Shown one piece after another: positions 6,645 through 14,547 of a DNA stretch of 43,287 nucleotides. Below the pieces are notes generated by a model. The model was not told where the DNA came from. It saw only the letters and a list, made by a program, of their open reading frames with translations, and ran no database searches. The translations under genes and the position numbers were made by a program. The first letter of the stretch is position 1; every line of letters starts with the position of its first letter. The DNA is from Myxococcales bacterium (GTDB lineage: Bacteria > Myxococcota_A > Polyangia > Polyangiales > Ga0077539): NCBI GenBank assembly GCA_030652255.1, contig JAUSAZ010000041.1:1-43287 (forward strand), read 5' to 3'.

Positions 6645-9233
6645 TCAGGGCGCCCGCCGCCTGCGCGCGGCCCCGGGTGGAGGCTCGGTCTTCCGGCTCG
6701 CCGCCGCCGCGGCCACCTGGTCGCGCACCCCGCGGAGCTCGTCGCGCAGGGCCTCCAGGTCGTCGCGCAGGCGCCGCAGCTCCTCGGGTCCCTCCCGGGT
6801 CTGTAGCGTCCGCAGGGCCTCCCGCGCCGCGCGCCGCACCCGGCCGTCGTCGGTCACCCGCAGCGCCCGCGCCACGGGCTCCACGGAGGCCGCGTCCCGC
6901 AGCCGCGCCAGCGCCCGCAGCGCCTCCGGCACCAGGAAGGGGTCGCGCTCTTCGAGCAGGTGCTCGATGGCCTCGCGCACGTCGCGCCGGTCGTCGCCGA
7001 GCTCGGCCAGCGCGCCCACCGCCGCGCGCCGCGCCCCTGCGCCCGCCGCCGGCGCCGTGAGCGCCAGCAGCGCCGGGATGGCCCGCGGGTCGCGCAGGGC
7101 CCCGAGGCCGTCGATGGCCCCGATGCGCACCACGTCGCGCCAGCTCTCGCGGCCCAGCGCCTCGACCAGCGCGTCGTAGGCGGTCGGCCGCCGGGTGCGC
7201 CCCGCCGCCCGCGCCAGCTCGGACTCCACCAGCCAGCTCGCGTCTCCGGCCTTCAGCCGCGCCCCCAGCAGGGCCGCCGAGGCGTCGGTGCGAAACTCCC
7301 CGAGCGCCCGCACCACCGCGCGCCGCACCTTCGGGTGCGCGTGCTCGACGCTGCGCGCCAGGGCCTCCCACGCCGCGCGGCCCCGCAGCTCGCCCAGCGC
7401 CCGCGCGGCCTCCGCCGACACGCCCCAGAACGCGTCGCCCCGCAGGGCCCTCTCCAGCGCCGCCACGGTGGCGTCGTCGTCGTGCCTCGCCAGCGCCGCC
7501 GCGGCCCGCCAGCGCACCACCGCCCGCGCGTCGCCCTCGAGCGCCGCGCGCAGCATCGCCGCGGGCACCTTGGTGCTGAACTTCGCCAGCAGCGCCCCGT
7601 CGGGGTCTGCCGCCACCCACCGCGGCGCCACCGCGCTCGGAAGCGCGAACGACCGCGCGCCCTCGTCGAGCCGGAGCACGTGGCGGTGCTCGGCGCCGCT
7701 CGCGTGCACCACGGAGACCGTCACCGCGAGGCGGAAGCACGGGGTGACGGCGTCGACGGCCTGCGTCTGGCGCAGCGTCACGTGCAGCAATTCCTCCTCG
7801 GCGTCGAAGCGCGCGTCGAGCTCCAGCTCGGGGTGCCCCGCCTGGAGGATCCACTGCTGGAAGAACCCGCCCAGCGCCCGCCCGGAGGCGTCTTCGAGGG
7901 AGCGCTCGAGGTCGCGCGTCTCCACCGAGGCCCCGCGGTGGCGCGTGAGGTAGGCCCGCACGCCCGCCCAGAACACCGCGTCGCCGAGCTCGCTCCGCAG
8001 CATGTGGAGCACCCAAGCCCCCTTCTCGTAGAGGTGCCGGTCGAAGAGGTCGATGGGCGCGCCCCAGGTGCCGCACACGACGGGCCTTCGGTAGCGCGAG
8101 TCGTCCTCGCCGAAGTACGCGTCGGCGTGCTGCTTGAGGTTGAAGAGGTACGCGTCGCGGCCCTCCTTCCGCTCGACGTCGAGGTGCTCGAAGAAGGTCG
8201 CGAAGCCCTCGTTGAGCCAGGCCTGCGACCAGTCGCGGCAGGTCACCAGGTCGCCGAACCACTGGTGCGCGAGCTCGTGCGCCACGAGGTCGTCGGCGGT
8301 GGCGTCGAGGGCGGCGCGCTCGTCGAGGAGGCAGCGCTCGGTGAGCGTGCTGACGGAGGTGTTCTCCATGCCGCCGAAGGTGAAGTCGTGCACCGTCACC
8401 TGGTCGTACTTCGGCCACGGGTACGGCACCCCGGTGAGGGCGCTGAAGTGCTCGATCATGTCGGCGGTGCGGCCGAGGGTGCGCCACCCGTCGGCCTCGC
8501 GCCCCGGGTCGACGTAGAACCTCACCGGCAGCGACGGGTCGCGCGTGGCGTCGAGCTCGGAGAAGGTGCCCGCCACCAGGGTGACGAGGTAGCTCGGGTG
8601 GGGGGTGTCCTGGCGCCAGTGCCACGCCTCGCCGTCGCCCGCGGGCTCGCGCCCCACCAGCGAGCCGTTGGAGAGCACCGTCCAGCCCGCCGGGGCGGTG
8701 ACCACCAGCTCGGTGGTCATCCGCATGTCGGGCGCGTCGTGGCAGGGAAACCAGTGCCGCGCGTCCTCGTCCTGGCACTGCGACCACACCTGCGCCGGGC
8801 GCCGCGGGGCGTCGGCGTCGGGCGCGATGAAGTACAGCCCCCGCCGGGGCTTCGCCCGGTAGCGCACCCGCAGCACGCCCCCGGCCCGCTCGCCGACGGT
8901 CACCTGCAAAGCCTCGCCGTCGTAGGCGAAGGGCAGCGCGGCGCCGGACTCCGCGAGGGTGACCGACTCCACCTCGAAGGCCACGGCGTCGAGGGTGAGC
9001 ACCCGGGCCGCCGGGTCGCGCCGGGCGAAGGTGAGCGCGGCCGCGGCGGCGACGGCGCGCGCGGGCACGTCGAGGGCGAGGTCGAGGCGCAGGTGGGTGA
9101 CGTCGAAGGGCCGCGCACGGCCGAAGCGCTGGGGGTCGCCCGGCAGCGCGAAGGGCCGCGGGCCGCCGCCGGGGTCGGCAGGGACGCGGCCGCCACAACG
9201 ATGTCCCCAACCGCACCCGTGCTGGCCGTTCAT
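6645..9233 (-). CDS. M1-family zinc aminopeptidase with C-terminal HEAT-like repeats
   Basis: 862 residues from the ATG at 9233. The frame stays open to 9335, but that part would overlap the promoter-like sequence of the divergent kinase and looks non-coding. The N-terminal beta domain is followed by the M1 catalytic core: exopeptidase motif GGMEN (287-291), zinc site HELAH (319-323) with distal Glu342 in LNEGFA, and the catalytic Tyr402 in YEKG. It should remove N-terminal residues from peptides. From about 590 to 830 the protein is a series of Ala/Arg/Leu helical repeats (for example LARSVEHAHPKVRRAVVRAL), typical of HEAT/PBS-lyase repeats. These replace the usual ERAP1-like C-domain. The extreme C-terminus is a coiled-coil-like segment (LRRLRDDLEALRDELRGVRD). 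No clear signal peptide is seen, so it is probably cytoplasmic. Confidence 0.9.
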   Translation of the reverse strand: MNGQHGCGWGHRCGGRVPADPGGGPRPFALPGDPQRFGRARPFDVTHLRLDLALDVPARAVAAAAALTFARRDPAARVLTLDAVAFEVESVTLAESGAALPFAYDGEALQVTVGERAGGVLRVRYRAKPRRGLYFIAPDADAPRRPAQVWSQCQDEDARHWFPCHDAPDMRMTTELVVTAPAGWTVLSNGSLVGREPAGDGEAWHWRQDTPHPSYLVTLVAGTFSELDATRDPSLPVRFYVDPGREADGWRTLGRTADMIEHFSALTGVPYPWPKYDQVTVHDFTFGGMENTSVSTLTERCLLDERAALDATADDLVAHELAHQWFGDLVTCRDWSQAWLNEGFATFFEHLDVERKEGRDAYLFNLKQHADAYFGEDDSRYRRPVVCGTWGAPIDLFDRHLYEKGAWVLHMLRSELGDAVFWAGVRAYLTRHRGASVETRDLERSLEDASGRALGGFFQQWILQAGHPELELDARFDAEEELLHVTLRQTQAVDAVTPCFRLAVTVSVVHASGAEHRHVLRLDEGARSFALPSAVAPRWVAADPDGALLAKFSTKVPAAMLRAALEGDARAVVRWRAAAALARHDDDATVAALERALRGDAFWGVSAEAARALGELRGRAAWEALARSVEHAHPKVRRAVVRALGEFRTDASAALLGARLKAGDASWLVESELARAAGRTRRPTAYDALVEALGRESWRDVVRIGAIDGLGALRDPRAIPALLALTAPAAGAGARRAAVGALAELGDDRRDVREAIEHLLEERDPFLVPEALRALARLRDAASVEPVARALRVTDDGRVRRAAREALRTLQTREGPEELRRLRDDLEALRDELRGVRDQVAAAAASRKTEPPPGAARRRRAP

Positions 9234-9295
9234 GCGCGGCGCAGGGCCTACCGCGCGCGGGGCGATCGGGTCAACGCGCAACGGGGTCCCATTGC

Positions 9296-9325
9296 TTGAC
9301 ACCCCTCCGCGCGTCGGGGCACTGT
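9296..9325 (+). promoter_or_regulatory. Candidate sigma70-type promoter for the second kinase gene
   Basis: A perfect TTGACA at 9296-9301 is followed after an 18-bp spacer by CACTGT (9320-9325), a weak -10 match. It sits in the divergent gap between the M1 aminopeptidase and the kinase starting at 9390, which leaves a leader of about 60 nt. The consensus -35 stands out in this GC-rich sequence; the -10 is poor. Confidence 0.4.
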
Positions 9326-9389
9326 CATTGCACAACCCCAGAACCGTCGGTTTTCACCCTCCATCCAGGATCGAGTCCAAACCCCTTCC

Positions 9390-10871
9390 ATGGCCTCCGA
9401 AGCACGGGCGCAGAGCAGCTATCGAGTCACCGAACGCCTCGAGTCCGGCGGCATGGCGGAGGTCTTCCGGGGAGAGGCCACCAGCGTCGCGGGCTTCAAG
9501 AAGCAGGTCGCCATCAAGCGGGTGCTGCCGCACCTGGCGTCGAACGAGAAGTTCATCCGGATGTTCCTCGACGAGGCCCGGCTGAGCGCGCGGCTCTCGC
9601 ACGCCAACATCGTGCAGGTGTTCGACATCGGCCGGGTCGAGAACACCTACTTCATCGTGATGGAGTTCATCGACGGGGTGAACCTCAAGCACCTCATCGA
9701 GAACCTCCGCAACAAGCGCCAGGCCTTCCCCGCCGCCCTCGCCTGCCACATCGCCATCAAGGTCTGCGAGGGCTTGCAGTACGCCCACCACCTGCACGAC
9801 CCCGACGGGCAGGACCTGCACATCGTCCACCGGGACATCTCGCCCCCCAACGTGCTCATCTCCCGGCAGGGCGAGGTGAAGATCGTGGACTTCGGCCTCG
9901 CCAAGGCCGCGCACTCCGTCGAGAAGACCGAGCCCGGCGTGGTGAAGGGGAAGTTCAGCTACCTCGCGCCGGAGACGGCCATGGGCCAGGAGGCCGACGC
10001 CCAGGCCGACATCTTCGCCGTCGGGATCATGCTCTGGGAGATGCTCGCGGGGCGAAAGCTCTTCCAGGGCGAGACCGACTACCAGACCGTGAAGATGGTG
10101 CAGCAGGCGGAGGTGCCCTCGCTGCGGGCCCTCAACCCCGCCGTGCCCGCCGAGCTCGAGAACATCCTCGCGATCGCCCTCGCGAAGGACAAGCGCGTCC
10201 GCTACGCCGACGCCGCGGCCTTCAGCGACGAGCTGCTCAACTTCATCTTCGGCAACAAGATGCGCGTCGGCGCGCAGGACCTCGCGCGCGTCGTCAACGA
10301 GGTGGTCGCCGAGCGCTCCCGGGGCGCCGCCACGCTCACGAAGAAGGACGGCTCGGTCATCGACCAGCTCATCCAGGAAGAGCTGCTGCGCTTCACCTCC
10401 CTCGACGACCCGCACAGCCCGTCGCCCGCGGCGCAGGGCGGCAGCGTCCACTCGAAGTCCAACCCCAACGCCGAGGGGGCCCGTCCCCTCGACGCCGGGG
10501 ACTTCGAGAACGTCAACGAGTGGGCCAGCGACCTGCTCGACGACGGCCGCCCCAGCCGCGTGGGCATCGCGTGGGAGTCCCCCCTCGAGGGCGCCGCCGC
10601 GGCCGCCTCGACGCCGCCCGGCAACCTGGCCGACGAGCTCGAGGGCGACGCGCACGGCTCGCCCATCTCCGAGCGCCCCGCCGCGCCCGCGCACCCCGTC
10701 ACGCAGCCCACCTCGCTGGTGCGCAGTCAGGCCTACGCCCCGCTCGAGCCCCCGGCGCCCTCCGCCGCGGAGGGGAAGAAGTTCCCGGCGGCGGTGCTCG
10801 CCCTCGTGGCGGTGCTGCTGCTGGTCGGCGTGGGCGTCGGGCTCTACGTCAAGGGCGCCTTCCCCCACTAG
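9390..10871 (+). CDS. Ser/Thr protein kinase with C-terminal membrane anchor
   Basis: 493 residues. The kinase domain starts near residue 11: Gly-loop LESGGMAEVF (18-26), ATP Lys43 in VAIKRV, catalytic loop HRDISPPN (147-154), DFG (167-169) and APE (193-195). The Lys that usually follows HRDx is Ser here, as is common in myxobacterial kinases. A linker rich in Ser/Pro/Ala follows (about 310-460), then a single transmembrane helix at about 465-486, and the protein ends four to five residues after it, so essentially nothing lies outside the membrane. The kinase faces the cytoplasm and is tail-anchored. It is followed after 37 bp by a TerB-like gene on the same strand that could be its partner or substrate. 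The substrate is unknown. Confidence 0.92.
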   Translation: MASEARAQSSYRVTERLESGGMAEVFRGEATSVAGFKKQVAIKRVLPHLASNEKFIRMFLDEARLSARLSHANIVQVFDIGRVENTYFIVMEFIDGVNLKHLIENLRNKRQAFPAALACHIAIKVCEGLQYAHHLHDPDGQDLHIVHRDISPPNVLISRQGEVKIVDFGLAKAAHSVEKTEPGVVKGKFSYLAPETAMGQEADAQADIFAVGIMLWEMLAGRKLFQGETDYQTVKMVQQAEVPSLRALNPAVPAELENILAIALAKDKRVRYADAAAFSDELLNFIFGNKMRVGAQDLARVVNEVVAERSRGAATLTKKDGSVIDQLIQEELLRFTSLDDPHSPSPAAQGGSVHSKSNPNAEGARPLDAGDFENVNEWASDLLDDGRPSRVGIAWESPLEGAAAAASTPPGNLADELEGDAHGSPISERPAAPAHPVTQPTSLVRSQAYAPLEPPAPSAAEGKKFPAAVLALVAVLLLVGVGVGLYVKGAFPH

Positions 10872-10908
10872 ACACACCCACCGCGCCGAGGGAGGGCATC
10901 ACCCCGAT

Positions 10909-11460
10909 ATGGGCTTCCAACGATTGCTCGGCCGGCTCCGTCCGCTGATGCAGCACCTCAAGGCGCGCGCCCCGGCGGCCGACGCCGCGGAGGGCGTCAG
11001 CGGCTTCGCCAACGGCTTCGACGCCCGCCCGTGGCTGTCCCGGCTCGACCCCGCGTCGGCGCAGCTCTTCTGCGCGGTCTTCGAGGCGGGCTACCTCATC
11101 GCCCAGGCCGACGGCCGCTTCGACCGCGCCGAGCGCTCGCACCTGCACCAGGCGCTGCTCTCCCTCTCCGACGACGGCATCCTCGCCGACGACGTCGACG
11201 CCATGCTGAGCGGCTTCACCGCGTCGCTGTCGCGCGACGGCGCCGCCGCCCGCTGCGAGACCGTCGGCCGCATGCTCCAGGCCCACCACGTAGGGGAAGC
11301 AGGGGTCTTCCTGGCCGCGGGCGTCGCGTGCGCGTCCGATGGCCTGAGCCAGGTCGAGTTCAAGACCCTGGAGACCCTCGCGCAGCACGCGGGCCTCGGC
11401 TTCGATCGGCTGTCACAGCTCGTCGAGGCCATCCGGGTCGACCTCGCCTCGCCCGACTGA
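10909..11460 (+). CDS. TerB-like helical protein
   Basis: 183 residues, with no signal peptide. Two related blocks are visible, one around FEAGYLIAQADGRFDRAE (about 57-75) and one around AAGVACASDGLSQVEFKTLE (about 137-157). The pattern "a.adG.fd..E" followed by an amphipathic helix is the signature of the TerB (tellurite-resistance-associated) fold, a small all-helical metal-binding or scaffold domain. No tellurite-resistance genes lie nearby, so a resistance role is not implied. It lies 37 bp downstream of a tail-anchored kinase and is probably in the same transcript. The gene ends 13 bp from the convergent gene at 11474, with a short GC-rich palindrome (CGGGGGCCCCG) in the gap that is too small to call a terminator. 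Confidence 0.72.
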   Translation: MGFQRLLGRLRPLMQHLKARAPAADAAEGVSGFANGFDARPWLSRLDPASAQLFCAVFEAGYLIAQADGRFDRAERSHLHQALLSLSDDGILADDVDAMLSGFTASLSRDGAAARCETVGRMLQAHHVGEAGVFLAAGVACASDGLSQVEFKTLETLAQHAGLGFDRLSQLVEAIRVDLASPD

Positions 11461-11473
11461 CCGGGGGCCCCGC

Positions 11474-12193
11474 TCAGCCCCGACGGGCGCGCCGCGCCTC
11501 TTCGGACAGCTCCTCGGGCATCCCCTCGGCCGTCGGGATCTCCCCCGCCGCCAGGGGCAGGTCGATGCGCACGCCCGCGAGCGCCGGCTGCCCGACCCCA
11601 TGCTGCTCGTCGATGGCCTCCGCGGCCCGGTCGAGCAGCGCCGCGTGGGCCAGCGAGATGCCCGCGTACGTGGCCACCAGCAGGATGAGCGCCTCGACGC
11701 CGCCGCTGCCGTAGTGCCCGTGGCCCCAGCGCTCGAGGAGCTGCAGCCCCCCGGCGAGGCCGCAGCACGCCAGCACCACGTAGTTGAGGATGCGGGCGAA
11801 GCGCGCGAGCCCGCGGGCCTTCACCGCCGCCTCGGGGTCGGCCAGCAGCAGCGGACGGCCCAGGGCGAACAGCCGCCACGCCAGGACGAGCCCCGGGATG
11901 GAGACCACCCCGATGCCCGCGACGAAGAGCCCGGACACGCCCAGCATCAGGCCCGGGACGAACATCGTGCCCAGGATCCACGCCCCGAGCGCGGCGAGGC
12001 GCACCGCCACCGGCGGCCCGTCGCCCCGGTAGCGCGCCACCACGGCGTCGCGAAACTGCCCGCGGGTGATGTGCTCGGTGCCGACCACGTGCGGGAGCCA
12101 GTGCTCGAGCGAGTCCGGCCACGTGCGGATCCACATGGCGGTCGGCACGCCGATCACCAGGGCGACGAACCCGAGGAGGAAGAGGACGGTCAC
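11474..12193 (-). CDS. Polytopic membrane protein of unknown function
   Basis: 239 residues from a GTG at 12193. Hydrophobic segments lie near 2-20, 65-85, 85-108, 135-152 and 165-188, giving about five membrane helices. The loop after the first helix (about 21-65) is soluble and contains HWLPHVVGTEHITRGQF. The last 45 residues are acidic and hydrophilic (ending EEARRARRG). I do not recognise the family. It is convergent with the TerB-like gene and lies just downstream of the Pro/Gly-repeat membrane protein on the same strand, from which it is separated by about 37 bp in the reverse orientation. Coding potential is supported by codon-position GC bias and by the hydrophobic periodicity. Confidence 0.72.
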   Translation of the reverse strand: MTVLFLLGFVALVIGVPTAMWIRTWPDSLEHWLPHVVGTEHITRGQFRDAVVARYRGDGPPVAVRLAALGAWILGTMFVPGLMLGVSGLFVAGIGVVSIPGLVLAWRLFALGRPLLLADPEAAVKARGLARFARILNYVVLACCGLAGGLQLLERWGHGHYGSGGVEALILLVATYAGISLAHAALLDRAAEAIDEQHGVGQPALAGVRIDLPLAAGEIPTAEGMPEELSEEARRARRG

Positions 12194-12230
12194 GCCCCGG
12201 AGGCTAGCAGAGGGGACGGAGGGTCGGGGG

Positions 12231-13229
12231 TCAGTTGCCGAGGAGCGGCGTGAGGTAGGTGTTGACGGCGCTGCTGTCGGGCGCGCTGCCGCGGAAGTTG
12301 CTCGCGCTGGGCGTGCCGAAGGTGACGTTGCACCCGGAGGGGACGCCGCCGACCAGGGTGCCCTGGCTCAGGGTCACGCCGGTCTGCGCGGACACGAGGC
12401 GCACGGGCTGGAAGAGCTGCACGCGCGGGAAGTTGCGGGTGCTGCCCGGCACGCGGATGCCGTTGCGGGTGCGCCACGTGTCACAGGTGCCCTGCACCTG
12501 CTCGATGAAGGGCTCGAAGCACATGACGATGTCGGTGCCGGCGATGTCGGGCGAGCGGCGCCCCTCGGGGATGAGCGACTGCCGGATGCTCCACTCGCCG
12601 CCGGCGGTGCTGCGCGAGATGCCCACCACGCGGTGGGGCAGGCCCGTCGGGGTGTACATCCGCGCGCCCGGAACCCCCTGGCCGCTGCACACGGTCTTGA
12701 GCGCGCCGTAGGTCGCCTGCTCCTTGTCGTGCGCCTTCTTGGCCGCGACGATGCCCGCCACGCAGAGGCCGCCGAAGAGCACCACCGCGATGCCGATGAA
12801 CAGGCCCTTCTTGGACGACGACTGCGGCGGCACCTGGTTGAAGCCGCCCGGCTGGCCGTACCCACCCATCGGCTGGGGGTAGCCCGGCTGCGGCGCGAAG
12901 CCGCCCGGCTGCGAGGGGTATCCCCCGCCCGGCTGCGAGGGGTATCCCCCGCCCGGCGGAGCGCCGTACCCGCCCCCCGGCGGACCGAAGCCCCCCGGCG
13001 GCTGGCCGCCCCCCGGCGGACCGAAGCCCCCCGGCGGCTGGCCACCACCCGGCGGACCGAAGCCACCCGGCGGCTGGCCACCACCCGGCGGACCGAAGCC
13101 ACCCGGCGGCTGACCGCCACCCGGCGGACCGAAGCCACCCGGCGGACCGAAGCCACCCGGTGGCTGACCACCACCCGGCGGGCCGAACGGTCCGCCACCC
13201 CAACCACCACCACCTGGATTACCCGCCAT
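12231..13229 (-). CDS. Membrane-anchored protein with N-terminal Pro/Gly tandem repeats
   Basis: 332 residues from the ATG at 13229. A GTG three codons upstream is an alternative. Residues 1-130 are low complexity: repeated FGPPGGGQPPGG units, then GYGAPPGG and two GYPSQPGG units. They are followed by a Ser/Lys boundary and one transmembrane helix (LFIGIAVVLFGGLCVAGIVAA, about 144-164). The extracytoplasmic C-domain of about 165 residues has four Cys, which suggests disulfides, and no family I recognise. The cytoplasmic Pro/Gly tail resembles those of myxobacterial proteins that bind partners or condense. The topology is typical of a single-pass sensor or anchor protein. The repeat DNA is detailed in a separate entry. 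Confidence 0.8.
   Translation of the reverse strand: MAGNPGGGGWGGGPFGPPGGGQPPGGFGPPGGFGPPGGGQPPGGFGPPGGGQPPGGFGPPGGGQPPGGFGPPGGGQPPGGFGPPGGGYGAPPGGGYPSQPGGGYPSQPGGFAPQPGYPQPMGGYGQPGGFNQVPPQSSSKKGLFIGIAVVLFGGLCVAGIVAAKKAHDKEQATYGALKTVCSGQGVPGARMYTPTGLPHRVVGISRSTAGGEWSIRQSLIPEGRRSPDIAGTDIVMCFEPFIEQVQGTCDTWRTRNGIRVPGSTRNFPRVQLFQPVRLVSAQTGVTLSQGTLVGGVPSGCNVTFGTPSASNFRGSAPDSSAVNTYLTPLLGN
12901..13195. repeat. Tandem repeats encoding Pro/Gly-rich units
   Basis: Two exact 24-bp units (12901-12924 and 12925-12948) encode GYPSQPGG. From about 12970 to 13195 a 36-bp unit recurs about six times with few mismatches, encoding the 12-residue unit GGFGPPGGGQPP. One unit is shortened to 15 bp. The near identity at the DNA level indicates recent slippage expansion, so copy number probably varies between strains. 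Confidence 0.9.
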
Positions 13230-13298
13230 TGTCCGCACCGCTTTGTTTGTTGAAGAAGCTGCCCAATGCCGGTCGGCGCCGGCGCGCTCGATCGAGGT

Positions 13299-14495
13299 TC
13301 AGGTCCCGAGGCGCGCGACCCCCGCGCGCACCTGGACGCGCCACACGCCGGGGACGCCCACGTTGGAGGTGCCGCAGAGGTTCACGACGTTGGCCGTGAG
13401 CGAGCCCGGCAGCGTGACGCTGTTGGCCCCGTCGCCGAGGTCCATGCCCGCCTGCGCGGGCGTACCACCCGTGCCACCCGTGCCGCCCGAGGCGTCGCCG
13501 GTGGTCCAGTCGCAGCGCGAGTAGCGGAACTCCACGTCGAAGTCCCCGGCCGTCCCCACCGGGGTCACGATGAGCTGGAAGGAGTTCAGCCGGTCGGTGC
13601 GCTGGGCGTAGTACCCGACCCGGTACCAGGTCGCCACGAAGCGGTCGGTGCCCGAGTGGAAGCACACATGGTTGGTCGTCGGCTGGCCCCCGCCGCGGGT
13701 GTCGACGTCGGCCCACCAGGGCGCGATCAGCGGCAGCGGCGACGTGGTGAGCGCCCGGGGGAAGGGGTTGGGCGAGTAGCCCGCGAGCGGCCCACCGAAG
13801 CTGATGTTGCCGTTGGTGTTGAGGTAGAAGGTCGGGTAGCGCTGGCCCCGCATCAGCAGCCCCGCGCCAAAGGCGCTGCCCATGGCGATCGCCGTCCCCA
13901 TGGAGGTGCCGCCGCCGGCGTCGGCCGTCGTGTCCACGTAGCTCCCGTCGTCGCTCGACGCGACGCAGTTGGACAGCGGGCCGAAGCCGTTGGGGCCGCC
14001 GAGCCCCGTCACCAGCGTCGCGCCGGGGCCCACGTCGCGGGGAACCCCGGTGTCCGTGGGGGTGCCGCGGTCAACGGCAGTGCCCGCGTCGAAGCCCGCC
14101 ACGCAGCGGTTGGACGCGCAGGTCTGGCCGGCGACGAGGCAGTCCTCCGAGCGCACGCACTCGACGCAGGCGCCGCGCGGGACGTCGCACACCAGGCCCG
14201 CGGCGCTGCAGTCGCGGTCGGAGCGGCACGGCGGCCCGAGGTCCATCGGCGGCGGCACGTCCACCACCTGGGGGATGTCTTCCGGGAAGCCCGCGTCGAC
14301 GGGCGGGGGAGCGTCTTCGGTGAGGCCCGTGTCGACCGTGGGCGCATCGGGGAGCTTCGCCGGCACGTCGACCCCGGGCGCGTCGAGCACCACACCGCCA
14401 CGGTCGACCGTCACACCCGAGTCGAAGAACAACCCATCGCCGCCGCGAGACGAACAAGCGCCGACCAGCACGGCGCAAAGCAAGACCCTCTTCAT
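13299..14495 (-). CDS. Secreted lipoprotein with nidogen-like (NIDO) domain
   Basis: 398 residues from the ATG at 14495. A GTG at 14504 is possible. The N-terminus MKRVLLCAVLVGACSS is a lipoprotein signal with its Cys near residue 14. An Asp/Pro/Val-rich linker with repeated "D-x-P/V" units follows to about 90, then a Cys-rich segment (CRSDRDCSAAGLVCDVPRGA, then CVECVRSEDC, CASNRC). The C-terminal half matches the nidogen-like pattern: FYLNTNGNISFGG, then PLIAPWWADVDTRGGG, then a YYAQRTDRLNSFQLIV region and the core near FDVEFRYSRCDW. NIDO domains are found in extracellular adhesion proteins. This suggests a surface-exposed protein, perhaps in cell-cell or matrix contact. It lies 52 bp downstream of another large lipoprotein gene on the same strand. 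Confidence 0.82.
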   Translation of the reverse strand: MKRVLLCAVLVGACSSRGGDGLFFDSGVTVDRGGVVLDAPGVDVPAKLPDAPTVDTGLTEDAPPPVDAGFPEDIPQVVDVPPPMDLGPPCRSDRDCSAAGLVCDVPRGACVECVRSEDCLVAGQTCASNRCVAGFDAGTAVDRGTPTDTGVPRDVGPGATLVTGLGGPNGFGPLSNCVASSDDGSYVDTTADAGGGTSMGTAIAMGSAFGAGLLMRGQRYPTFYLNTNGNISFGGPLAGYSPNPFPRALTTSPLPLIAPWWADVDTRGGGQPTTNHVCFHSGTDRFVATWYRVGYYAQRTDRLNSFQLIVTPVGTAGDFDVEFRYSRCDWTTGDASGGTGGTGGTPAQAGMDLGDGANSVTLPGSLTANVVNLCGTSNVGVPGVWRVQVRAGVARLGT

Positions 14496-14547
14496 GGGGG
14501 GCACCCTAGCGGAGCGGTAGCCCCCTACACAAGCGACCGACCCGTTC

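Noticed and set aside
6634..9216. Open frame parallel to the M1 aminopeptidase on the same strand
   Set aside because: Frame-shifted shadow; only the other frame has HELAH and GGMEN.
11461..11473. Rho-independent terminator between convergent genes
   Set aside because: The stem is only about 5 bp and has no U-run.
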